Origin: Trinickia fusca
GTDB taxonomy: Bacteria > Pseudomonadota > Gammaproteobacteria > Burkholderiales > Burkholderiaceae
Direction: 5' to 3'
DNA length: 64,000 bases
NCBI RefSeq assembly: GCF_003628145.1
Contig: NZ_RBZV01000012.1
Location: 62,001-126,000 of the forward strand
Shown here: positions 35,165 to 44,650 of the stretch, piece after piece
Layout: every line of letters begins with the position of its first letter
How positions within the stretch are numbered: the stretch's first letter is position 1
Notes under the pieces: generated by a model
The model's database searches: none
The model's input: the letters and a program-made list of their open reading frames with translations, nothing else
Told to the model about the DNA's origin: nothing
Made by a program: the position numbers and the translations under genes

Positions 35165-36985
35165 TCAAGGTTCGACGATGCGCGGCGTCAACAGGAACAG
35201 GCGTTCCATGTGACTGTCGTTGTTGCTCGCCGTCTTGAACAGATTGCCGATCACCGGGATCTTCGACAGCCCCGGCACGCCTGCCACGCCGTTTTTCCGA
35301 TTGTCGACGCGATAGCCGGCCACGAGCAGCGCCTGGCCTTGCTTGATGAACGCCGACGTGTTGATGTCCGAGCTCGTGATGACGGGCAGATTACCGACGG
35401 TCTGGTCGGTTACCTCGCCGTCTTCGATCGACACGTCGAGCTTGATCTGCGTCGAGCCGTTCTCTTCCACGATCATCGGCAGCACACGCAGCGACACGCC
35501 CGTCGACACCGAATACAAATCGGCCGACGTGTAGCCCGACACCGGCACGAAGAAGCGCGTCTTGTTCGCCATCACCGCTTCCAGGTTGTTCAGCGTCGTG
35601 ACCTTCGGGCTGGAGTCGATCTTGGCGCGGTTCGTCTGTGTGAGCGCGTCGATGCGCGTCATCAGGTAGCGGCCCGCGTCGCCGAGCACGGCCGCCATCG
35701 ACAAGCCCGTCGGCGACACGGGCACCGGCGTTTGCAGCGTGCCGTTCAGCGACGTCGTGCCGAATGTCTGCGTGAGCGTGCCGTTATAGGTGTTCTGCGG
35801 GAGCACGCCGCCGCCGGTCTGGATGTCGACGTGACTGTTGTGCGCGGTCCAGTCGACGCCGAGCTGTTGCAGCGCGTTGTCGTCGACTTCGATAATGTGC
35901 GCCTCGATCTCGATGAGCTGGGGCTTCACATCGAGCCGCTCGAGCAGATCGGGGTACTGATACATGCGATCGGGCAGATCGCGTACGAGCACCGAGTTCG
36001 TGCGCGGGTCCGCCTGAATGACGGGCAGCGAGTCGTCCTTCGAGCCGCTCGCTTGATCGTTGTCTTGTGCGGGCGCGTTGTTCGCAGCCTGCGCGATGCC
36101 CTGGCTCGGCTGGCCCGACAAGCCGCCGAGCGGCCCGGTGGCCTGCGGCAGCGGTGGCAGCGGCGGCGTGCCGGGCTTGCTGTTGTAGCCGCCTGAGGCC
36201 GAGCCGGCCACATCGCTCATGGACTTGGACCTCATGACACCGGCAGCAGCAGCCGCACCATTGGCGGCGCCCCCCATACTCTGCGAAGGCGGGTGATACA
36301 TGCTATTGAGCAGCGAGGCGACGCCCGCGAGCGTCACCTGCTGGCCGTCGACGTCGACCGTGCGATCCACGGCCCACGCGTGACGCAGCGGGTACACGCG
36401 GATCTCGGTGCCCGAACGGCGCGACGCGTTCTTGTCGATGCGATCGGCCACGCTCGTCACCATCTGCACGTAGCTGGGCGGGCCATTCACGATGACGGCG
36501 CCCTGCGAATCGTCGTAGATCAGCGGGAAGCGGTTGTCGGCCACGCCGAGCTGCGTCAACGTGCGACGCAGTTGTTCGGCCGACGCGCTGTCGAGCTTGA
36601 GCAGCGAGTTCTTCATCTCGGCCGGCATCACGATGTCGAGCACCTGGCCGTCGTAATACCAGACGAAGCCGAACGTCGAGGCCAGCGTGTCGAGAAAGCG
36701 CTGCGGCGGCATGTTGAAGCGACCGCTCACGGTACCCGCCACCTCGCCGCCGATGTTGGCGGGAATGCCCTGGCTGGCGGCGAAATCGCGCAGCACGTCC
36801 TTGACGTCCTTGCCCTCGGCCGAGTACGCGATGCTGCTCGTTTTCCAGTGCACCGCCGTCGCGAACGACGCAGGCGCGGCGCACATGAGCGCGACGACGA
36901 GCGCCGCGAGCCACGCGCTGCGCGCATGGAACGGCGAGCGCAATCGATGGCGGCGGAATGATTCGTCTTGACGATGGTTACGCAC
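35165..36985 (-). CDS. hrcC: Type III secretion outer-membrane secretin SctC (HrcC)
   Basis: A 606-residue SctC/HrcC secretin with GTG start (GGAG seven bases upstream). Signal peptide to about residue 44 (ALMCAAPASFATA). N0 and N1 domains (FGFVWYYDGQVLDI, GPPSYVQMVTSVADRIDK), a Gly/Ser/Pro-rich insert about 210-300, N3 domain (LPVIQADPRTNSVLVRDLPD) and the secretin core (ASVLRV-like region VSLRVLPMIVEENGS, GVPGLSKIPVIGNLFKT, LFLLTPRIVEP). It is separated from the other hrp genes by 17 kb and starts only 31 bases after pilV, so it could be read through from the pilus operon. No PIP box seen upstream. Confidence 0.92.
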   Translation of the reverse strand: MRNHRQDESFRRHRLRSPFHARSAWLAALVVALMCAAPASFATAVHWKTSSIAYSAEGKDVKDVLRDFAASQGIPANIGGEVAGTVSGRFNMPPQRFLDTLASTFGFVWYYDGQVLDIVMPAEMKNSLLKLDSASAEQLRRTLTQLGVADNRFPLIYDDSQGAVIVNGPPSYVQMVTSVADRIDKNASRRSGTEIRVYPLRHAWAVDRTVDVDGQQVTLAGVASLLNSMYHPPSQSMGGAANGAAAAAGVMRSKSMSDVAGSASGGYNSKPGTPPLPPLPQATGPLGGLSGQPSQGIAQAANNAPAQDNDQASGSKDDSLPVIQADPRTNSVLVRDLPDRMYQYPDLLERLDVKPQLIEIEAHIIEVDDNALQQLGVDWTAHNSHVDIQTGGGVLPQNTYNGTLTQTFGTTSLNGTLQTPVPVSPTGLSMAAVLGDAGRYLMTRIDALTQTNRAKIDSSPKVTTLNNLEAVMANKTRFFVPVSGYTSADLYSVSTGVSLRVLPMIVEENGSTQIKLDVSIEDGEVTDQTVGNLPVITSSDINTSAFIKQGQALLVAGYRVDNRKNGVAGVPGLSKIPVIGNLFKTASNNDSHMERLFLLTPRIVEP

Positions 36986-37016
36986 GGCTGTAACTCCGAA
37001 TAGCGCGGGTGAGCGG

Positions 37017-38759
37017 TTAATAGAAAGAGTTGATCGTCCAGCCGGCCGCGACCGGCGTGGTTTGGATGAGGTCGCCCTTTGGACCGCAGTAATTGGTCTC
37101 GTAGGGCGTCTTCAAGCCGTTGTAGTTGGCCCAGTCCGTCTGGATCACGATGTTGTAGCCGCCCTGGTTGGCCGGCGCGGCCTGGGTGACGTTCTCGTTG
37201 ATGCCAGCCGAGTCGTCGGTGATCGTCGGCGACTGCGACTGACTGTTGCCGATGACGTGGCCGGTGTCGTTGTCCGTGATCGTCACGTACAGCGCGACTT
37301 GACCCATGTTGTGGAAGTTGTTCTGGCCGGAGCGGCAGATCTCGTCGTACATGTGCGCCCACGCGGCCACCGAAATGATGCCGGGCTTCGCGAGCATGAC
37401 CTTGCGCGTCACCTTATAGCTGTAGTTGCCTGCAGCCGCGTCGTAGCTTGGGTTGTCGCCATTCGGGTAGGGACCCGAGTATCGGTACGAGCATTTGTCG
37501 TAGTCATGGGCGCCTGGATTGCCCATGATGATGACGCAGTCCGCGTCACTGCCGTACGGATTGATCTGCGACTGGTTCTCCCATTTGCCGTTCTGACACG
37601 ACAGCACTTCGCCGGCCGCATTCATCGAAACCTTCCCGGTCGCGGAGGTTACCTTCGAATCGTCCGCGCACGACGTGCCGATCACGTTTTGCTGCGTCAG
37701 ATCGAGCCGGCTTGCGACGAGCAACGAATCGCCGATGACGAGGTTGTTGTTGTTGTCGAGGATCAGCGAGTGCCATGCCGTGCCCGTGTATTCCCAGGGT
37801 ATGCCCGTGTCGAGCGCGAGCGCCACGTCGCCTTGCTGCGGATTGCTCAGCGACGAAAGATTGCTGGAGGAAGCCACGGGATCACGCCAGTACGACGAGC
37901 CCGCGAACTGCCACGTGCCACTGCTTTGGCACGAGAGCACACGACCATTCGCGTCGGACGTAATCTTGCCTACCGAGTTCGGAAGACCCGGCTTGCAGTC
38001 CTCATCGCTCGATCCTTCGACGTGCGCGACCGAATCGTGCAAATAGATCGGCGCATGCATCGTGTTCGCATCGGCATAGCCGGGCACGCGGACGCGGTAG
38101 AGGAAGTCGGCGTTCTGATTGCCGGGGCCCGTCGTGAACACCTCGCTGACGAGATGGCCGACGCCCGTCGCCTGACCACTGCAATTCGCACCCGATGTAT
38201 CGGGCGCGGCATTGATCCACGCGCCGTACGCGCCGTATGCCGCACCGTTCGCATTGGCCGCACCGGCACCGTTCTTCGACGGAATCGAGCCACCGCCCTG
38301 CCCGGCGTTCGCGGCGATGTAGCCGAGCTCGAGATCGGGAATCGTCTGCCCGCCTTCGGTCACGAGCAGCGCATCGAGTCCGCCCGTCGCCTGTGCAGTG
38401 ACAAGCAGGCAAGGCGATTGGCCATAAGCGTTCGCGCCTTGAATGCTCGCCGGCAAATAGCTGGCAAGCTGGATTGCGCCGACGGCGGCGCGCAACGGCA
38501 CGACGACAGGCCGGGCTGCCGTCGCGGCCGCCTGCGAGGCGAGCGTCGCGTAGTTGGCCTGCACTAGCTGCATGGCCGCGTTCGCGAGCTGTGCTTGGTA
38601 CTGCGCGGCTTGCTGATCGCGGAGGTTCTTCATCGACGTGTTGATCAGCATCGACAAGCCCGCGAACATCAGCGCGGCGATGAACAATGCCGCCAATGCT
38701 TCGACGAGTGTGATGCCGCGTTGACGCGAACGAGCGGCGAAGGAGCGCGAGCGATGCAT
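37017..38759 (-). CDS. pilV: Type IVb minor prepilin/tip adhesin PilV-like
   Basis: A 580-residue prepilin. Basic leader then the cleavage site QRG|ITLVEALAALFIAALMF, with Glu near position 5 of the mature protein. The N-terminal 250 residues resemble the constant region of R64/PilV tip adhesins, followed by a variable-looking C-terminal region with CQSSGTWQFAGSSYWRDP and CQNGKWENQ repeats, i.e. two related Cys-Gln-x-G-x-W modules. No shufflon repeats or rci recombinase are visible, so one fixed tip is expected. Likely host-recognition adhesin. Confidence 0.85.
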   Translation of the reverse strand: MHRSRSFAARSRQRGITLVEALAALFIAALMFAGLSMLINTSMKNLRDQQAAQYQAQLANAAMQLVQANYATLASQAAATAARPVVVPLRAAVGAIQLASYLPASIQGANAYGQSPCLLVTAQATGGLDALLVTEGGQTIPDLELGYIAANAGQGGGSIPSKNGAGAANANGAAYGAYGAWINAAPDTSGANCSGQATGVGHLVSEVFTTGPGNQNADFLYRVRVPGYADANTMHAPIYLHDSVAHVEGSSDEDCKPGLPNSVGKITSDANGRVLSCQSSGTWQFAGSSYWRDPVASSSNLSSLSNPQQGDVALALDTGIPWEYTGTAWHSLILDNNNNLVIGDSLLVASRLDLTQQNVIGTSCADDSKVTSATGKVSMNAAGEVLSCQNGKWENQSQINPYGSDADCVIIMGNPGAHDYDKCSYRYSGPYPNGDNPSYDAAAGNYSYKVTRKVMLAKPGIISVAAWAHMYDEICRSGQNNFHNMGQVALYVTITDNDTGHVIGNSQSQSPTITDDSAGINENVTQAAPANQGGYNIVIQTDWANYNGLKTPYETNYCGPKGDLIQTTPVAAGWTINSFY

Positions 38760-38774
38760 GGACGCGTTTCTCCC

Positions 38775-39242
38775 TTAGCCCGGATAGACTTGAGCGAGCC
38801 ACACCGGCATCCCGTTCGGGATCGATGCGGCGATGGCGGCAGGCAGCGGGATCGCCACCGACGGATTGCCGGGCGGCACTTCGTTGCCGTTCTGTGCGCT
38901 GCCCGCGAACACCGAGCCTTGCGCAAGGCGTGCGATGTCGACGACGAGCTCGGGCGAGACGGGGCTGGTCGGGTAGACGATGACGGTGTTGCCCTGTACG
39001 TAGTTCTGCCACAACGCGTTCGGTGCATAGTGCGCCGAGCTCGGCAGCTGGTTCGCGCTCACGCGGCCCTGAAACGACGGATGCGCGAGCACGTAGTCGA
39101 TGACCGACTGACGGTACTCGGCCATGTTCAGCGCGAGCGACTGCGTCGAGGCGCGATAGGCGCTCATCATCTGCTCAGCGCCGAACGTCTCGTAGCCGGC
39201 GATCAGCATCGCCATCACCGCGAAGATCGCGAACACGTACAT
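38775..39242 (-). CDS. pilM: Type IVb pilus biogenesis protein PilM (R64-type)
   Basis: A 155-residue protein with one N-terminal membrane helix (MYVFAIFAVMAMLIAGYETF) and a periplasmic part (SLALNMAEYRQSVIDYVLAH, WQNYVQGNTVIVYPTS) fitting R64 PilM. In R64, pilM precedes pilN; here it sits between pilS and pilV. Start at 39242 just after pilS (47 bases). Confidence 0.75.
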   Translation of the reverse strand: MYVFAIFAVMAMLIAGYETFGAEQMMSAYRASTQSLALNMAEYRQSVIDYVLAHPSFQGRVSANQLPSSAHYAPNALWQNYVQGNTVIVYPTSPVSPELVVDIARLAQGSVFAGSAQNGNEVPPGNPSVAIPLPAAIAASIPNGMPVWLAQVYPG

Positions 39243-39289
39243 GAAAAGTCTCCGGGGATGCGGGGCCGAATGGCCCCGCGTTTGCGCGT

Positions 39290-39826
39290 TTAGTTCGACG
39301 TCCAGATGATCGTATTCGTCGCGGCACACGCCTTCTTCGCCTGAACAGGCGTAATTGGCGGCTGAATAGCCGCGTTACCGCCGACTGCAACGCCCAGCCA
39401 GCCCTCCGTCGTCGACGTCAGCGAGTTGATGCAGACGTCTTCCGGAACGGCGGTGTAGGTGATGGCGAACTGGCCAGCCGTGGTAGCGTTGCCGGCCACA
39501 GTCACTGAGCCGCCCCAGGCGTTAGTCACGTCGCCCTTGGTGTCGACGGTCAACGATTGCGGAAAGCCCTTCGCGCTCGCAAGCGCAGTCGTGAAATCGG
39601 CTCCACCGTAGTTACCTTGCGTCGTCATAAACAGCTTGCGCGATGCCGTCTGCTCGGCCGACAGCTCCGAATTGAGTTGATTCGAATTCGCGCTACTGAA
39701 CGCACTATTGAGCAGCGCAATCGCCCCGATCACAACGATCGCGGCGATACCCAGATAAGCGATACCCTCAAGCAGCGAAGCACCCTTTTGCAAACGGCGA
39801 AGCGGTTGATGTTGCCGAGTTTTCAT
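39290..39826 (-). CDS. pilS: Type IVb major pilin PilS
   Basis: A 178-residue prepilin. Leader of about 20 residues ending LQKG, mature N-terminus ASLLEGIAYLGIAAIVVIGA with Glu5. Two C-terminal cysteines (VCINSL and KACAAT) are placed for the pilin disulphide. Size and operon place match PilS of R64/Salmonella Typhi. The start MKTRQH at 39826 is preferred to 39841. Confidence 0.9.
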   Translation of the reverse strand: MKTRQHQPLRRLQKGASLLEGIAYLGIAAIVVIGAIALLNSAFSSANSNQLNSELSAEQTASRKLFMTTQGNYGGADFTTALASAKGFPQSLTVDTKGDVTNAWGGSVTVAGNATTAGQFAITYTAVPEDVCINSLTSTTEGWLGVAVGGNAAIQPPITPVQAKKACAATNTIIWTSN

Positions 39827-39888
39827 GATTTCGTCCCCCAATTAACGAATAGATCCAGCGTTGAATTCCAGCGTTTGATGACCAGCGT

Positions 39889-40998
39889 TTACCTGAACGT
39901 GCGCGTGACTGCCGCGATTTCCTGCTGAATGCCGAAGAAGCCTGTGATGAGCCAACAGATGACGAGCGCGAGCATCACGATCGCGAAACCGTTGAGCACG
40001 CGCATGTGCGTGGCAATCGTTTCGACGCCATCCTCGAGCCATTCGTCGGCGATCGTCTTCAGCGCTTCCGAAAAGCCGTTGTATTCCGAGTACACGCACA
40101 GATCGTCGACGATCTCCTGCGACGGAAACCGGTAGCCGGCGTTGCGCATCGCCTCGCCCGCGTTGAGACCCGACTTCACGCCGAACAGCGTGTCGTCGAT
40201 GCGTAGACGCAGCCACGGCCGCGCGTTGGCCGCCAGCCGCAGCAGCGACTTCTCGACCGTGAAGCCCGACGCCTGCAGCGAGGCAAACGCCATCAGGAAA
40301 CCACTCCCCACGACGAGGCGATAGATCGAATACGGCGGCACGCGATCGAGCCACGTGCGCAGCCGGCCGTTCCAGTTCGGCATCGACCAGGCCACGAGCG
40401 CGATCAGCACGAGGCACACGGCTACGCAGGGCAAGAGCCAGTGCTCGACGAAGCCCGACAGCAGATACAGCGAACGTGCCGCCCCCTGCCAGTGCTCGGG
40501 ATCGGCGAACTGTGCGAACCGTGGAATCACGCGCGTGCCGAACAGATAGACGTAGCAGACGATCATCGCGAGCACCATCGACGGATATGCAACGCCGCCG
40601 ACGATCGATCTGCGGATTTTGCGGCTCGACAACACCACGCCGGCCACCGACAGCAGCGCCGCCTCGATGCGGCCCGACTGCTCGCCGGCCAGGATGATCA
40701 TCTGCTCCGATTCGGGCACCCATCCCACCATGCCTTCTGCCAGCATGCCGCCGTTCTGCACCGCATGGCGCCAATCGCCGAGCACGATCGCGAGCGGCTC
40801 CTTCGGCTTGCGCCCGTTATGCGACGCGCGCATCTCGAGCTCTTCGAGCACCTTCAGCAGCGGCAGCCCGTTCGACAGCATCTTGCTGATCTTGCGATAC
40901 AGGCGCAGCCGCTCGTTCGCGTTGAGATGCAGCTTGGCCCAGGCCCGGTTCAAATCGGGCAGCGAGGCAGGCCAATGAACTAGATCAAGCCGCGCCAT
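39889..40998 (-). CDS. pilR: Type IVb pilus inner-membrane platform protein PilR (GspF family)
   Basis: A 369-residue T2SSF-family protein with two GspF domains and three to four membrane helices (GGVAYPSMVLAMIVCYVYLF, LLPCVAVCLVLIALVAW, VLNGFAIVMLALVICWLITG). It anchors the assembly ATPase PilQ. The start overlaps the pilQ 3' end by 14 bases. Confidence 0.93.
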   Translation of the reverse strand: MARLDLVHWPASLPDLNRAWAKLHLNANERLRLYRKISKMLSNGLPLLKVLEELEMRASHNGRKPKEPLAIVLGDWRHAVQNGGMLAEGMVGWVPESEQMIILAGEQSGRIEAALLSVAGVVLSSRKIRRSIVGGVAYPSMVLAMIVCYVYLFGTRVIPRFAQFADPEHWQGAARSLYLLSGFVEHWLLPCVAVCLVLIALVAWSMPNWNGRLRTWLDRVPPYSIYRLVVGSGFLMAFASLQASGFTVEKSLLRLAANARPWLRLRIDDTLFGVKSGLNAGEAMRNAGYRFPSQEIVDDLCVYSEYNGFSEALKTIADEWLEDGVETIATHMRVLNGFAIVMLALVICWLITGFFGIQQEIAAVTRTFR

Positions 40999-42658
40999 AG
41001 TCGACTCCGATCACGTTCGCCCCGAAGCCGCTGTACTCTTCCTGCTGGGTCAGGTGGCCGACGACACGCTCGGCCATCCGCGGATCGACGACGCCCTCGA
41101 TGACTTTTTTGACCGCATGATCGACGACGGTCTGTCCGTCGAGATGACGCAACCAGTATGTAATCGCACCGGCCTTGTCGCCGTCGCGCAGCAGTGCGAA
41201 AAAGTGCGCGTCGGTGCGAATCACCTCGGCCACGACCGTCCGGCCGATCGTGCCGTGACCGCGGCAATGGTCGCAACCGTCGCCCGCGAGGCAGACGTCG
41301 CCGATGCGCGCCCCCGCCACGCGCTTGACGCGCCCCACGAGCGCCGCGTCGAGCTCGAGCGCGTGATCGGCAAAGCGCACCTTGCAATGCGGGCACAGCA
41401 CTTTGACCAGACGCTGGCTGATGAGGCCCGTGATGACCGATTCGTCGGTCACCATGCGCAGCGGGAGGCCCAGATCGATCAGACGGTCGACGATCGCAAT
41501 GGCGCTGTTCGCGTGCAACGTCGTCCACACCTGGTGGCCCGTCATCGAGGCGCGCAGCGCGCTTTGCGCCGAAGCACGGTCGCGGATCTCGCCGATCATG
41601 ATCGTGTCGGGGTCGAGCCGCATCGCGTTCGCGATCGCTTCGGCGAACACGACCGAACGCGCCTCTTCGCCGAGCGCATTGATGACGGGCGTCTGCACGG
41701 CACCGGCAATCGGGTATTCGACGGGGTCTTCGACCGTGATCACATGGATCGTGCCGTCGGTATCCTTGATCTCGCTCGCGAGCACGCGTTGCAGCGTGGT
41801 CGATTTACCCGAGCCCGTCGGTCCGCTGATGATGTTCATCCCGATCGGCTGCGCTTTCAGGAAGTCGAGCGTTTCGGCTTGCGCGCTCGTAAAGCCGAGC
41901 CGCTCCAGATCGGTGGCGTCGCCCGCGTCGTTATAGAGCAGGCGCAGCACCATCACGCTGCCGTCGCTCGTCGGCGCCGTCGCGATACGCACGCCGAACA
42001 ATTGGTCCGGCAGCTTGTCGCGATCACCGATCGCCGCGTCCTGGCGTTCGGTGGGCTTATACGTGTTGTCGGACACAGTGGCCATGGCCGCATACAGCGT
42101 CGCAAGCAGACGCTCGCCGTGCTCACGGGTCTGCTCGCGCACGCGCTGCAATTCGTTGTGCACGCGAAAGAAAATCTCGGTGTTGAAGCGATGCACACGA
42201 ATGTGGATATCCGAGGCGCGTTCGCGACACGCTTGCGCGATGAGCTCCTTGGCCACCACCTGCATGGCCGTGTGATCGATCAGTTCTGCTCCCGCGCGGC
42301 GACGCTCGCGATAGGCACGGCTCACCACGTCGAGGCCGACCGGCGTCGGCCAATGCGCATGACGCAAGCGATCGAGCCGCGCGCGATACGACAGCACGAA
42401 CGGGTTCATCTCCTGCCCTTCGGCAATCAAGAGCCGCCCATCGTCGAGCAGGCACAGGAACTTGCGCTCCTCCTCGCTCGCGGCCAGCTCGCCGCTCTCG
42501 CTGACGGTCTTCGTGTTCGCCAGGTCGACGGGCTCGGCAACGGGCCGCATGTCGCCATGCTTCGCCGCTAGTGAGCCGCGCGACGATTCGATACCGGTTC
42601 TAGCCGGGTGAAGCGGGACGGGGCCGGTCGGGCCGCCTTTGGCAAGCAGCATGCGCAT
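40985..42658 (-). CDS. pilQ: Type IVb pilus assembly ATPase PilQ (GspE family)
   Basis: A 557-residue secretion ATPase. Walker A GPTGSGKSTT with Lys285, Asp-box VITVEDPVEY, Walker B IMIGEIRD, His-box TGHQVWTTLHANS, and a tetracysteine zinc site (CPHCKVRF and CLAGDGCDHC). Start MRMLLAKGG at 42658 follows the pilP stop directly. Normal for PilQ of R64-type systems. Confidence 0.94.
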   Translation of the reverse strand: MRMLLAKGGPTGPVPLHPARTGIESSRGSLAAKHGDMRPVAEPVDLANTKTVSESGELAASEEERKFLCLLDDGRLLIAEGQEMNPFVLSYRARLDRLRHAHWPTPVGLDVVSRAYRERRRAGAELIDHTAMQVVAKELIAQACRERASDIHIRVHRFNTEIFFRVHNELQRVREQTREHGERLLATLYAAMATVSDNTYKPTERQDAAIGDRDKLPDQLFGVRIATAPTSDGSVMVLRLLYNDAGDATDLERLGFTSAQAETLDFLKAQPIGMNIISGPTGSGKSTTLQRVLASEIKDTDGTIHVITVEDPVEYPIAGAVQTPVINALGEEARSVVFAEAIANAMRLDPDTIMIGEIRDRASAQSALRASMTGHQVWTTLHANSAIAIVDRLIDLGLPLRMVTDESVITGLISQRLVKVLCPHCKVRFADHALELDAALVGRVKRVAGARIGDVCLAGDGCDHCRGHGTIGRTVVAEVIRTDAHFFALLRDGDKAGAITYWLRHLDGQTVVDHAVKKVIEGVVDPRMAERVVGHLTQQEEYSGFGANVIGVDYGAA

Positions 42659-42660
42659 GG

Positions 42661-43305
42661 TCAGTTCCTCGGCAAGGACATCGACGGCAAGGGAGGCACG
42701 CCGGCCACATCGCCGCCGGTCGAGCCCGAGAAAGACGATGCATCGCTCCACGTGGCGAGCATCGGCAGCTGCACCTTCGCGCCGCTGCGCGATTGCGCGT
42801 AGACGGCGTTGGACTTGATGGAAAGGATCTTCATGCCGTTCGGCAGCGTGTCGCCGGCCTTCACTTCGTACTGGCCTTCGTTGCGGCTCACTAGCGTCGC
42901 GTACAGCTTCGCGCCGATGCCTTCGACAGCGACCACGCGCACGTCCTCGGGGCCTGCGCCGCCGTTGAGGCGGCTCAGTTCGGCCGCGCGCTGCGCGATC
43001 TGCGTCTGTGTCTCGAGCTTCTTGAGCTCGGCCTTGAGCACGACGGTTTCGCCTTCGAGACGCGTGAGCGCCGCCACGGTCGCCGCGGCCTCGGGCGACG
43101 GCGGCAACGCATCGGCTTGCGCGGCCGGCGCCGGCTCAGCTGCATTGCCGGACGCATTGCCCGGCACCTTGGCCGCGGTGACCGCGGTCGGTTTGGCCGG
43201 TTGCGCCTGGCCAGGTTGAGTGGCTGCGTTGGCGAGCGTCCACGCAGAAGCGACGGCGAGCGCGACGACAAAATGAGGCAAGCGATGCATCGGGTTATTT
43301 CGCAT
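42661..43305 (-). CDS. pilP: Type IVb pilus biogenesis protein PilP
   Basis: A 214-residue protein with signal peptide (LPHFVVALAVASAWTLANAA), a Pro/Ala linker, a short coiled coil (LTRLEGETVVLKAELKKLET) and the C-terminal PilP domain (VEGIGAKLYATLV, YEVKAGDTLPNGMKILSI). Start at 43305 overlaps the pilO stop by 11 bases. Confidence 0.88.
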   Translation of the reverse strand: MRNNPMHRLPHFVVALAVASAWTLANAATQPGQAQPAKPTAVTAAKVPGNASGNAAEPAPAAQADALPPSPEAAATVAALTRLEGETVVLKAELKKLETQTQIAQRAAELSRLNGGAGPEDVRVVAVEGIGAKLYATLVSRNEGQYEVKAGDTLPNGMKILSIKSNAVYAQSRSGAKVQLPMLATWSDASSFSGSTGGDVAGVPPLPSMSLPRN

Positions 43306-44650
43306 AGATCTCTCCTTCCACCGACCAGTTGCCGTCGCGATACGACACCTTGTCGAGCCTGATTCCTGGTTGATCGAACAGCGTCTCGACGAGCGTCGGC
43401 GTGAGGCCGCCGAGATCGGCGGCGACATGCCACGTACGCCAATCGGGCGCTTTCGGATGCACCTCTTGCCCACCCGGCAGCGACTGCTCGAGCGTGTGCT
43501 TGAGCGACGAATCTTCGCGTTGCTGCACGACGTCGAGCTTCAATGCGATGCCGAGTGGCTGAAACGCATTGAGCAAACGCAGCCGCATGTTTCGCTCCGT
43601 TTCGAGCCGCTCCTCACCGGCGCCAGGCAGTGCAAGCGGCACCGTCAACACGGCGCGGTCACCACTGCCGTCGATCTGCGCACCGGGCAGGTCGGCCAGC
43701 AGATAGCCGACCGTCGAACCGTTGCGCGACCACACGTAGCTCGCATTCGCCGGCGAGCACGAGTATTCGTCAAGCTGCCAGCCGCCCGGGGACATTTCGC
43801 CGAACGCGCGTACACAGGCGCGTAGGAATGCGGCCGGCGTCGGCTGCGTCACCCAGGGATGCACGATCGCGGGCCCACCCGCACCGCCGGCGCCTTGACC
43901 GTTGGCCGCAGCACGTTGCCGCATCACCGCGACCATGCGTTCGAACTCCACCTCACGCTGGTGCTCGCGATACTTCATGTAGCCGAACGCGCCCCCCGTC
44001 ACCAGCACGGCCGCCACGGCACACACGGCCAGCGGCATGGCGACGTTGCGCCGCGCCGATTGCAGCGCCCACCAACGTTGCACGCGCGCCTTGCCGTTGC
44101 GCTGCGGAAGCAGGTCATCGAGACCACGCTGATAGAAGTTGTGAAAGCCCAGGCTCTCGAGCTCGGCGTCGCCGATCACGACGTTCCAGCCGCCGAGGCC
44201 GTAATCGGCGATCAGGCGATCGAAGATTTCCTCGCGCGACCCGAGACAATCGCCGTTCGGCAGGAACAGGTTGTCGCGCACCGCGAAGTAGGCCCAGCGA
44301 CCGTCGGGCAGCTTGAACGCGCCGAGCCAGTTCGGCGCCGGCTGTTGACGCCCGTCGTACTGCGCACCTTGCTTGGCGATCGCCTGGCTCACCATCGCGC
44401 CGAGCGAAAGGAGCCCCGGCTGCACGCCGTCGCGCGAGCTCGCGAAGCCGGCTTCGGCCACGTCGCGCTCGATGCGCACGATCAGCAGGTCGAAGTTCAG
44501 CTTCTGCGCGAGCTCGAGCGCCTCTTTGCGCAACTCGCGGCGACGCGACAGCGACTGCCAGAACAGTCCGCTGACGAAGCGTTGACGGCCGATTTGAACG
44601 ATGGAGTTCGACATGGTCGAGATCTCGTCGGAACGTGCCGTACCGTTCAT
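43295..44650 (-). CDS. pilO: Type IVb pilus biogenesis protein PilO (PilO2 family)
   Basis: A 451-residue inner-membrane protein with cytoplasmic N-terminal domain (QIGRQRFVSGLFWQSLSRRR, FAVRDNLFLPNGDCLGSREE), one membrane helix near residue 210 (PLAVCAVAAVLVTGGAFGYM) and a periplasmic C-terminal domain. ATG at 44650 overlaps the pilN stop (ATGA); the in-frame ATG at 44614 (MSNSIVQIG) is an alternative. PilL/PilO-like scaffold of R64 pili. Confidence 0.88.
   Translation of the reverse strand: MNGTARSDEISTMSNSIVQIGRQRFVSGLFWQSLSRRRELRKEALELAQKLNFDLLIVRIERDVAEAGFASSRDGVQPGLLSLGAMVSQAIAKQGAQYDGRQQPAPNWLGAFKLPDGRWAYFAVRDNLFLPNGDCLGSREEIFDRLIADYGLGGWNVVIGDAELESLGFHNFYQRGLDDLLPQRNGKARVQRWWALQSARRNVAMPLAVCAVAAVLVTGGAFGYMKYREHQREVEFERMVAVMRQRAAANGQGAGGAGGPAIVHPWVTQPTPAAFLRACVRAFGEMSPGGWQLDEYSCSPANASYVWSRNGSTVGYLLADLPGAQIDGSGDRAVLTVPLALPGAGEERLETERNMRLRLLNAFQPLGIALKLDVVQQREDSSLKHTLEQSLPGGQEVHPKAPDWRTWHVAADLGGLTPTLVETLFDQPGIRLDKVSYRDGNWSVEGEIYAK

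Noticed and set aside
37017-38759. Possible shufflon downstream of pilV
   Set aside because: No inverted 19-bp-type repeats, no partial pilV C-terminal cassettes and no recombinase gene; hrcC follows at once.
41054-42571. 505-codon plus-strand frame opposite pilQ
   Set aside because: Shadow of the pilQ ATPase, which carries all catalytic motifs.
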